Assembly: GCA_947462335.1 (NCBI GenBank)
Contig: OX381705.1
Coordinates: 46,948,175-47,012,174, forward strand
DNA length: 64,000 nt
Direction of reading: 5' to 3'
Origin: Harmothoe impar
Taxonomy: Eukaryota; Annelida; Polychaeta; Phyllodocida; Polynoidae
Shown: positions 36,601 to 47,300 of the stretch, one piece after another
Layout: each line of letters starts with the position of its first letter
Position numbering within the stretch: the first letter of the stretch is position 1
Notes under the pieces: generated by a model
Databases searched by the model: none
Seen by the model: the letters and a program-made list of their open reading frames with translations, nothing else
What the model was told of the DNA's origin: nothing
Made by a program: the position numbers and the translations under genes

Positions 36601-38940
36601 TGGAGTGTCACTGTGTTATTCCATGACTCCCTCTCACTACCTGATCAGTTTTAACCCTCAACCATAACTTCTCAAACACAAAATACGAACAGCCATATTA
36701 CAGCTTCATGGCCTATCTTTATATAATTGGTTTTAAAATGGGAGGAGCCAGATAAAGTACTATCAACTTTTATCATGTAACATTGACTAAGTGAACATTT
36801 TCATGAAGTAGTTGTCGTTTTGAGCCCATCCAGAAGTGATTGGTATTATGAGGAGAGATTTCACGTCAAAAATGTGTGATAAGCCAGATAAGCGTAATAT
36901 AATAGCCTCTTATAGCACGCATGTATCCACGATAGTGGCACATACTTATATTTAGTGCAATCTATGCACAGGCCGGTCAATAAAGTTATCCACATCAACA
37001 AAATTATTAGAAATAGTTTCTCAGTGGTTTTCAATACTTTGGTACCTCCTCTCCCTGGATACAATAATTTTACTGCTTTGCCTCTCACTCATCTGCTCAT
37101 GCTACTGTTATATTCTCGGCCAAATGGGGGAGGGGGTTGCCTATACGAATAAGAACCAATAAGAATAAAGATGTAACTAATCAAACTACTTAGCATTGCC
37201 CAACATTTATATCTCTATTCACCACATGTTAGTACCTCAAGGAAATCTTGTGAACTTTATATTTCCGTTTATCATAATTGGTTCATATCCAGTTTGATAT
37301 CCTTTTATTCAAGTTGGGAAAAATCTTCTGGCTGATTAGATCTTTAAATATCACAAATGCCATCGTATTATCTTGATTAGTTTCATAGTAAAGCCAATAT
37401 AAAAGAAAATCATCGTTAACTTATTCTAAATAGTGCCCATATTAGATTTGAAATGTTTCCCCAAGGAAAAGCAAGGTATTTACCTGAAAGAGCGAGGAGC
37501 TACAATTTGTTTGACCCATGGTACATTTTACTCTAAACCTACCGACTAGACTGATAGAGTCTAGTGAAGGTAGTGGTGTACCAAATCAGGTGGTAGACTG
37601 ACAGATAACACGGGGTCAACAATAACACATGTATTGGGAACACCACAGTATACATTTACAAGTTAGCACGTGTTGACGGACTGATTACATTAAGCTACAG
37701 CCGATTCCATCCATCTTCATACTTCTTGTGATACCACAGGCCTATACATAGAGGTAAGTTACACTTTTTAGATATGACAATTGTATTTGCTACAGCTAGA
37801 CCGCCGCATATATCTGTTAAATGACCACTACATGCCTGTCTGACCTTTACCACTTGTAAAAGCCAAGGTTCATACATTGTAAATGCATAACACCGTGGTT
37901 GACATTATGAAAGCGCCCGGACACAGTGCCTGTAGAAAGTAGTCACTAGAAAGTTAGCAAAACTAAAAGTTTTCATTCGCCTGTCTTTGAACGCACTGGC
38001 CTTTTTGCTCCAGCGGGATCAATATGTTCGACCCCCACCCCCCTAAAAAAACACCAGCCCCCCCCCCTCTGATATAATTGCCAGTGCGTGATAAATAATA
38101 TATATTATGTAACCATATTATGTTACTACTGGACATCGATTCTCTGGCTCTTTATAATCTCTATAGTGATCGACATAGAAATAGTTGCTGAGTAATGACA
38201 TCTCAAACATGGGATGGTAGGGACATGTAGGAATTCAGAAAAGACTGCAATGCGATCAAATATCAATCTATTTTCAAACAATCGATATAAATCATAATTA
38301 TCAGAAATTGAACCAATAAATGCATATTATTGTACATAGATTTGGATCTGGTAGGAATATTGGCATTCTGTTTTCAGTTCTGAAATCCTCATGGATGGGG
38401 CAATTGGATAGGGATGACTTTTATTCTAAAAGAATGAATTGATGGCTGCCATGGCAACCAAATGTCAACAAATGGGCTAAAAATGGCTAAAAACGTGTTT
38501 TTTTACATTCCAAATAAGACCAATAAAGAATGAAAAAAGAATTTTGATAATAGCTTCAAAAGATTCATTGGGAAAATTTAGTCTAAGGTCATTTTCTCTT
38601 AACCTTTTAAGGGCCGCTACTGCCTCTGGGTAGCATCTAAAATACCTTTGAAAAACCGCTGCTGCCATGGAGCAGCGAAATTGCTACCTTAGGGCAGCAA
38701 TACCACTAGATTACAGCTCCTGCTATGAAACAAAGAATAAGAATTTTTAAATCAATCCAAAGATATGTAACATGGATACTACGTCCCCTTGTCAGAAAGA
38801 TGTAAATTCTGTCTCCAATACAACTTATTTCATTCCTTAGCCACTATCTCAGGGAGCACATACTTGCAGAGTTGCATATTTGCATGGCATAGGTCCGGTG
38901 TCCCAAATGACATTTTTCAAGGGCAGCAGTGAAGAAGGTG
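33632..38940. other. ROCO 3' UTR and gene-poor intergenic DNA
   Basis: The 3' UTR of the ROCO gene must begin here. AATAAA words occur at 35099-35104 and near 35683, but the true end cannot be chosen. A run of about 20 G lies at 35321-35340, and G-runs recur at 36281-36293. Several frames of 60-105 codons are open, none with a recognisable domain. No gene seen. Confidence 0.55.
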
Positions 38941-38944
38941 AAGT

Positions 38945-41540
38945 TTGAAGTTTGAAAAGTTTATTGACCATAGATCACAATAAAGATGCTCTTCATAATA
39001 TAATCATATAAATTCTGAATACAAGCTAACAATATTATCAGTAGACAGCAGTAACAGGTCTCTCACAAAGAGTATAGAGTGTATGAAAAAAGGTTTCCAC
39101 GAGCGGAGCATCTGTATAAGTGTATGCACATACGTCACAAATATTAAGTTTCTACAGGACATTTACCATCAATACATAAAGGTCACACAATTCAGTCATT
39201 CTTTTGGTGGTTACACAACCACCAGTTACAGGAGTTGGAATCAACAGATTGGAGTTAATTTGTTGGAATAAATAGAATTGACACCAGGATACCGTACACT
39301 GTTAGCAATTTCCAATATATATATTATATTTAGTTATTTTAAACACGTCTTGAAAGAACCAATCGAGGTAGATTTTTGGACCTTTGGTTCCAAACAATCC
39401 CATGACAGCATGCCCATATAAAGAGGACTTGACCTAAAATACTCCAGGATAGGCCTATTCACAGCAATCTTTATCTTAGCATTGTTTCTCAGAACTCTGG
39501 TTGGTATAACAATATGATCAGGATCTGTACCCCACTTGTACATTAGACATTGGAGATGTTTAACTCTTCTTGGACCTAGACGGTCTGTAGCACAAACTGT
39601 ATGTAGGTCATCAACACCTATGTCACGAGGATCGCGTATCCCTAGACACAATCTAAGACACTTATTTTGTACAGTCTGAAGATTACGCACTGCTGTTACG
39701 GGTCCACTGTCAATAATGAAATCACAATAGTCGAACAATGGTAGAATCATGGCTTTATAAATGGTCAAACACAACTGTTCATCAATATTTGGCTTAATAA
39801 ATTTCAACTGTGAAAAACGAGAATAGGCCATAGATTTTACTTTTTTACATTGGGCCTTAAAGCTTAGATCTGTATCTACAATTACCCCTAGATAATTAAA
39901 CTGGTATACTCGTTTTAACAAGTTATTGCATAGTGAAACATTACAGTCCGTTAAATCTGGAGGGTGACGGACGAGATAACACCATAGGACTTGTGTTTTG
40001 CCAGTATTTACTGTTAACATATTATCAAAACACCATCTGCCAATTCGGTATAAGTCATCCTGCAGAAGCATAGTCAATATTTCAGTAGACTTGCCATTTA
40101 CAACAATGGCCAAATCATCGGCATACAGGTAGTGTGAACAATTTTTAATTTCAGAAATAATATCATTTATATACAGAATAAACAAAAGCGGCCCCAAGAC
40201 TGAACCCTGGGGGACGCCACAGGGGATGGGTTTACTATCTGAGATAACATCATTAGCACGAGTAGTTTGGAAGCGGTCCCCGAGGTAGTCACGGAACCAT
40301 GATACAGAATTTACATCACAGCCATATTTGACCAATTTTCCAAGTAATATACAATGATTGACAGTATCGAAGGCCTTTTTAAGGTCCAAAAAGACCACCA
40401 CTGAGTATTCACTCCTATTACGGGCCTCATAGAGTTCTTGTATTAAATGTAAAGTAGCATCAGTAGTGGACCTTCCCGGCAAAAAACAAGATTGATTACT
40501 ATCAATCATGTTGAATTCCAATAGGTAGTCAATAAGCTGTTTATGCACACATTTTTCAATAAGTTTGCTAAAAATATTTAACAGACAAACAGGACGCCAA
40601 TTGGCTACATCACTAGAAGGGCCACTTTTTGGTAGTGGGACTATACAGCCTTCCTTCAACACCGGTGGCAATATTGAGCCATTTAATGAATTATTCACCA
40701 TTTGGCCAAAAATACCAGGCACAGTCGTAAGAGCATCTTTAATTATATTTGTTCTAATGGCATTAATCGCTGAACTTTTACTAACCTTGATACCCTTACA
40801 CAACTTATTTGTTGATTCCATACTAACTCGTCTAAAACTAAAGATTGAATCCACATCTGGTAAATTATCTAGGTTGTTATTCATATTACCAAATTTAGAA
40901 GCTAATTTCACCCCTATTGTCAAATAATAATTATTCACAAAATTTGCCGTATCCTCCCGTCTTATGTATTCCATATTATCATTTAGTAGATGTAAGTCAC
41001 AAGAAACCTTTTCCCCTTTCCATGTTTTGTTAACCACCTGCTAAAATTTCCTTGGGTAATCTTTATATTTATTCAAATTTTCAACAATTACAGTAGTTTG
41101 ATTCTGCCCATATAGCTTTTTGCAATAATTAAATTTTGATTAATTCCCCCCATGGCACGCCTACGGCGTCTAGCCCTCTTTAAATATGTGTTTTTAAGGC
41201 TTATTAGTTGGACAATTTCCAAATCGAAAAACCGATCTTCAGGCCTGATCTTGAAGGTCTTTACAGGATGTAGATCATCCAGGTAAATCCTAACTTTCTC
41301 TAAAAATATATTGTTACCCCTATATAATCCAATCCTTGTAATGCCACCTGTAGGTAGCCTAGTTTATCCCTTAAACTATGAACATTTAAAGTGACTATTT
41401 TTAGACCCTTCTCACTTCTAAGCCCTCTTAGGCTTTTTGACATCTAAACAAATTCTCACGTCCCATTTCTCACCACTCGACCTACAGTCGTCTACCAAAA
41501 CAATGTCAACAAACATAATTACAATAAGTGCAAACATGAC
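38945..41540 (-). mobile_element. Decayed non-LTR retrotransposon (ORF1 tail, broken EN, RT)
   Basis: Minus-strand element of Jockey/L2/CR1 type. From its 5' side: an ORF1 end (about 41540-41430, ...RICLDVKKPKRA then a stop), the first strand of an endonuclease (LKIVTLNVHSLRDKLGYL near 41405-41350), then a jump near 41310 from LDYIGVT directly to the linker after the endonuclease (KVRIYLDDLHPVKTF). The endonuclease core is therefore deleted. Downstream are a frame change near 41120 and a TAG stop at about 41040, before the long RT frame. The 3' end has caataaac and a short tandem tail (caaactt type, 38960-38941) on the minus strand. Confidence 0.8.
39334..41043 (-). pseudogene. Reverse transcriptase of the decayed non-LTR element
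   Basis: An open stretch of 567 codons after an in-frame TAG at about 41041-41043 (YPRKF-stop-QVVNKTW, where Trp is expected in the FWxxVN-type motif). RT motifs are intact: [51 protein letters not shown] and YADDLAI. The C-terminal region (CDFIIDSGPV...LQTVQNKCLRLCLG) matches this class of elements. Because the endonuclease is deleted and the frame is interrupted upstream, the element cannot move by itself. Its sequence differs clearly from the intact element at 22434-30740, so the two are different families. Confidence 0.88.
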
Positions 41541-42234
41541 TCAAGCACTAGATTTTTAGGGCAGGAGTCTAGAATAACGGTAGCGGGTGTTACTCTATAG
41601 CGCCAAAGCAACCTGGTTACCTACATCAGTACCAAGTGTGCATAATGACTGGTGCGTACAAACAAAAGATAACTAAACTTAAACTTAAACTAACATGGTA
41701 GTTATGCAAAATGCCACCTAAAGCGCAGTCGACTTAGTTGTTCCGAGTTGACTAATCAAAATAAATGAGTGTTCCCCCTTTTTCTACACATTCATGACAG
41801 TGGTTATGTTTTTCTAACAAAACCCATTACATGCATATACTGGTTTAGTCGCTACCAACTATTGACCAACAGAGTTGCATCTGTCCAGTCGAGGATTATT
41901 GTGGAATCTAATCCTTCAATAGTGACAGATGTACCATACATGAGAGACATACTTATAATAAGTTGCTACAGTCTTCTAAATAAGTCCAGGAAATTTCAGT
42001 ACTAGAAGTAAGTTACAATTAATCTTCTAACCCAAGTACAAACACCTTTAGCCATAGACATCAACAACTCAATCACATTCAATCACACTAAATCACTGTA
42101 GACATGGTGATTCAGCAAATACACGCGCCAGAATCGTTACAGTTCTGGACCACATTTGCCCAGCACAAGATAAATTATTAAACATGATGCACTTCAGGGG
42201 TCACTAGTAAATAGTAGATATCTTGTCTCACAAC
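41541..42234. other. Intergenic DNA without a recognised feature
   Basis: Ordinary AT-rich sequence. No coding potential or clear repeat was seen. Confidence 0.5.
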
Positions 42235-43080
42235 TACCCAGTAAACACAACTACGTTGGTCAGACATAAATCTATGTTGAATTTTGGTCTGAACTACGTA
42301 ATTTTGCAAGGTTTATGAACGTCAAAATGTTAAGGTTTATTTACCACTCTCAAACCTACAGGTCTGATTTACGTAGGTAATTTACGTAAATCTACGTTCA
42401 ACTGGGATTTAAACACATTACATATAATTCTAAATAGTGGGATTCAGACAAAGACTTGCATTATATTGCAGACAAATTTACATTTACAATGTCATTTCAT
42501 TCTATATAGTATGTTCTTGTAGTTCAGCTGAACAGCCTCACATGCAGTATAGATCTGTTGAATAGTTTGGGCTGCAGAGAGGCTTTGTATTTTTTCTCTT
42601 ACCACAAAATGTGGTGTCCGCTCAGTAAAGTGCCACAAAACACACATTCACGACCAACACTTCAGTCTACTCTCCTTTATATATAAATATCCTATTGAAT
42701 ACGGTTTATTTGCATGATATTGAATTCATAATTAATGAGAATTTACTGCTTGAATGTGGTAGATTTGTTAAAGAGCTGTAACAGTCTCTCCATGATTGAT
42801 AGTGCTGCCACCTAGTGTGACACTGAGAAGTCAGCTACCCACTTGAAGTTGAAAAGTTATGTCTTTTAACGTAGATCTACGTAGATTTATTACGTATATT
42901 TACGTCTGAATGAGGTAGATTAACGTAAATCAGACGTCTACGTCTGTTGAACGTAAATAAACCTTAACGTTTTGACGTCTACAAACCTTCCAAAATTACC
43001 AATCTCAAACCTTTTGGTTGGAAAACTACCTAGAGAAACCTCTGAGCTACGTTGGAAATACGTAGGGTGTTTACTGGGTA
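42235..43080. mobile_element. 846-bp non-autonomous DNA transposon with ACGT-rich arms
   Basis: Terminal inverted repeats tacccagtaaacac (42235-42248) and gtgtttactgggta (43067-43080) are perfect over 14 bp. Subterminal arms are imperfect inverted repeats of about 190 bp, rich in acgtaaat, tctacgt and gacgtc words: left about 42285-42420, right about 42860-43010. There is no transposase frame, so it depends on an enzyme encoded elsewhere. The superfamily is not determined. Confidence 0.82.
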
Positions 43081-43980
43081 CCCACATTGATACACCAGGG
43101 TTTTACCGGTAGTCTGCAATTTAATACCTAGTGCCTGTGTATAATTTAACCAATACAATGATAACTCACTTATAGCTCAATACCAATGCCACAAACGATC
43201 AATCATATAAAGTAGCGCCATCATTGATTCAATTAAATTTAATTATAAAAGGAATATATAATTTAGTGGCACTCAAAATTATTTTATAAATTACAAACTT
43301 ATTAGTTCAGTTTTGTTTGGCATAGGTTTGAGGTGCTATTACAAATAGGGTTAACAGTGGGTTTAATATTTATCATAAAAATAGTCGAAATAAACAGAAG
43401 GGGTTAAGTATTCACATTTTTAGCTATATCTCCTGAAATATCATGTTTAGAGCATTTATGGCTATTCCCCCTCATGTTACGATTTCCCAGGTTTCGTCAC
43501 ATATTCTCTATGCCAATGTGTAATATGAGGGTAGAAAACACTGAAACCTCAGTTAGAAAAAATCCTACTGAACAGTTTTTGAGAATTATTTTTGTGGCCT
43601 TTTTTAAATGTTTTTAGAACATTTCCTACATAAACCGTGGTCGTCAGCATTTTCTACTTTTTAGTTATATAGAATTAGAATTAGACTTTTTTAGATTCAC
43701 AGTAGGATTCCTGAGTATAGCCATTCTACACATGTATGGTGTTATTTGAAATTTCACTTTTTTTGCGATTTTGAACCTTTTTTCTGAATGGACTCTGGAT
43801 GGAACTATGCATTGTGAACATATATACATAGTAGACATGAGGTCAAGTTAAAAAGTGCAAGTCATTTCTTTATGCAACTTTCACTGAACTGAACCCAATT
43901 GCCCTTAATTGGATGTCAACAATCAATTAAACTATGATATGAACATGACAAAACAATGAGTACTTGGGTGCACAGAGAGA
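43081..43980. other. Intergenic DNA upstream of the transporter gene
   Basis: AT-rich with no recognised coding sequence. It may hold part of the transporter promoter or an untranslated first exon; no TATA box or other element was defined with confidence. Confidence 0.4.
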
Positions 43981-44217
43981 AGTAAAGGTGTCAACTGTGT
44001 CTCCCACGTGGCTCTGGTAAAATAGAGATTCAAACTGCTAATGACTCTGCTTATAATGAAGGGTCAACTTGCACTGACTCTCTACTACCAGTGTCAACTT
44101 AAGTATATCTACTATCAGTGTCAACCCAAGTTGACCCTTCATATAAGGAGAGTCAATGGCTGTTTGACGCTCCATCTTTGCCAGAGCCACGTGGGAGACA
44201 CAGTTGACAACTTTACT
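43981..44217. repeat. Fold-back element just upstream of the transporter start
   Basis: The outer arms, 43981-44017 and 44181-44217, are 37-bp inverted repeats with one mismatch (core tcaactgtgtctcccacgtg). A second inverted pair inside (ttataatgaagggtcaactt and aagttgacccttcatataag) strengthens the hairpin. It ends about 100 bp before the transporter ATG. The words cacgtg (E-box) sit in both arms. Confidence 0.85.
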
Positions 44218-44319
44218 TGACTGCATGCATCTCCATAATATTTTAGAGGGTATGTAGAATCCCTCATTCCACGGACCGTAAAAATATCCTAAATATATTT
44301 ATATTTTGCAGACACAAAC

Positions 44320-47300
44320 ATGGCCCCGACCTGCTGCACTGGCATTATTTCTCAGATTAACCAGAAGAAAGATGAGTTTTTATCAACACAGAGAGAGAAT
44401 ATCCGTTTTGTATCAGGAATAGTATTTGTAATTCTCTACTCGGCATACTATGGCTATGCCTTGTACTATGACTTTTCCAATAACCCAGCACTGTTGATCC
44501 TTACAACACTTGGCATGGTGTTTATCATTCTGCACATCATAACCACGTACACTACAATAGAGGATTATATGAGAAGGATATTATCGAACCAGAGGGTCGT
44601 CAAAGCAGGAGATGTCCTAAAATGGTGAAGTATTATAAATGATCATTTTCATTTCATGTTTGTTTATAATTATTGTTTACACAGGAATAAGCATTGGATG
44701 GATGACACTAGTTATATCACTATGTAAGGCCAGCCCAAGATAATAAAGGTGGTCTATGGATTTCACTCATGCTATTTGCGAAAGTTCTTTTTTTCATGTC
44801 TTAAAGACCACATCCGGAGGTTCTAAAGCTGCTATGCCGCTATTATAAACAGGTACTTAGGTGCATTAAGTTATTTCCTACATAAAAATAAACACATATA
44901 GGCACACATTTATTCATTTATTATCTGGTTAAGTTAGGAACACTATCAAATCCAATCAACATCACCTCAAATTTGGTACACTTAATACAAGAGGTGGCTA
45001 AACAATCTAGGACCCTCTTCATGGGAAATTCCTTAAGGGCTCTTGCCTATATAGGGCCCCAGAATGGACCCTTTCTCTTGTAATTCACATTCACACAAGG
45101 GAACCAAAACTGAAAGAGTGCCCCCCCCCACCTCTGTAGTGGTTAGATCAGGATGGCGCAGAAACCTCCCCAGGGGAGATTCGAGTTGTAGATTGCATCT
45201 AATAATAGAACAGTGTGGGCAAACACAAGCCCTGTTGATACTCTTTAAGGTATGTGAACCATATCTCACCCAAATCTAGTCACGTTGACACAATACAATT
45301 TATCTTAGGATGGGTTTCGTGTTCCTAAGATAATTGGTTTACCTTTAGTACATGTATTATGCATCATTGCACTAAAGATTGCAGACTACTACAAACCATA
45401 TTAGCAAATGCAATCGGCCTCAGTCTAATGATACTATCATGGTACAGCTACCCAACCACAAGTAGGGGGACGTGCAACAGACCTCAGTCTGATCCGACCA
45501 GGTGTGTGGCACATTGGGTAATAGAGTCTAGCATACCTTTTCTACTGGGGCAGGTGAGGGGGTTGTTAGCACCGGGACCCTGCCTATAATAACCCCCCCC
45601 CCCCCCCCCCACACACACACATACACCTCTTCTGTCCTTAGCAACGGCTTTACAATTATAACCATGTACAGTAATGCCCCCTTGTGCAAAGTGAGGAAAG
45701 CACACATTGATCAATTCAATATTTAGAGAGAGTTATTACTTTTGCTAAAAATAACACTGCATCCACACATTTATGCAATATCTATTAAATGATAATTCGT
45801 AATAGTATGTCTACAGTGTCATTTTCTGGTTTTCTCATATTATTCAAAACCTCCGGATGTGGTCTTTAATGCTAGCTTCCCAGATACATATTTCCGTGTG
45901 CAAAGTCCATATAAACAAGCTCGCTAGCATCATTTTCTCTCAAGTGATATCCAAGGACTAACTTTCTTTTTATTGGTTTGGCCTGATTAATAAACAATAT
46001 GTTAAGTACAATTGAATCTGACTTTAAAAAAGGAGGGACATATTCATATATACACATCAATGCAAATGCCAGTACAAAATTCTAGAATTAACATAATTCC
46101 CGCTTTAGCTGTTAATTTTAAACTACATTTGAATTTAATAATTCTTTGTAATGCAGGGTGGTGCCGGTGTGTGTGTTGGTAGGTGTGGCCACCTTCATGG
46201 TGGTGGATGCACGGGACAACCCCCGCCGCCTGGTGTCTGGGGCTGGCCTGGTCTCCATCCTCCTCACAGCTGTCTGCCTCTCCACCAACCCTGCCAGGGT
46301 AAGGCAACAGGGGGCAGATAAGGGTGGAGGGGAAATATGGCCATTGGTAGTAGGGGTTAAAGGGGTTGAAGGGAGATAGTGGGATATCAGAGGTGGATCC
46401 AAGGGTTCGATGGCAGTTCAGGGTCCCAAACCCCTCATTGAGGGCATTTTTCGTGAAAAGAAAAAAAGAGTTATAACCTAAAGACCTTTAAAACAAAAAG
46501 AGAAAACTAGTAATGCATGGCTTTAATTTAGGCTGATGGCATAAATTATATCATTGCAACCATAAAAGCTCGACAAGAAAATGTATTTAAAAAAAAGAAT
46601 GTCTATTATAATATGTCTCTGACTCTGTCTTGTAGATCCAGTGGCGGTGTGTGTTGAATGGTCTGTGTGTCCAGCTGATACTAGGCTTGGTAGTATTGAG
46701 GTGGTCAGCTGGCTACTCCGCCTTCCGCTGGCTGGGAGAGCAGGTAGCCACCTTCCTTACCTACTCTGATGCAGGAGCAAGGTTCGTTTTCGGTGAGAAG
46801 TTTGAGGACCACTCTACAGCCATGAAGGTATAGGTATATGTTAGTATAGCCATAGTACTGCAATACATCATCTCAATACAATTATCTTTTTGGCATGGGA
46901 ATTATTATCAATTTTAGCTTCTCATGCCATTAATCAATTCAAGGTTGCATCTCAGTGACATTTATAACATATCCTATGGTCATTTTCAAATCACGGTACA
47001 CGTTTTATTATAAGATTATCAAGCAAACCCACCTTCCAGATACATTGACTACAATATTATCATGTCTTCCTATGTGCTCTCCTCTTATAGTCTATGCCCG
47101 TGGCTATATACTTTGGAGCAGTGAGTTCCATCCTTTACTACATGGGCGTTCTCCAGGTGGTCATCAAGTGTGTTGGCAGGGTCATCCAGCTAACTATGGG
47201 GACAGGGACCATAGAGTCATTTGTAGCAGCTTCTAACATATTCCTCGGGCCGGTGAGTGTCAATACAGGTAGGCCTACCTATTGCAAAACTAGTTTTGAA

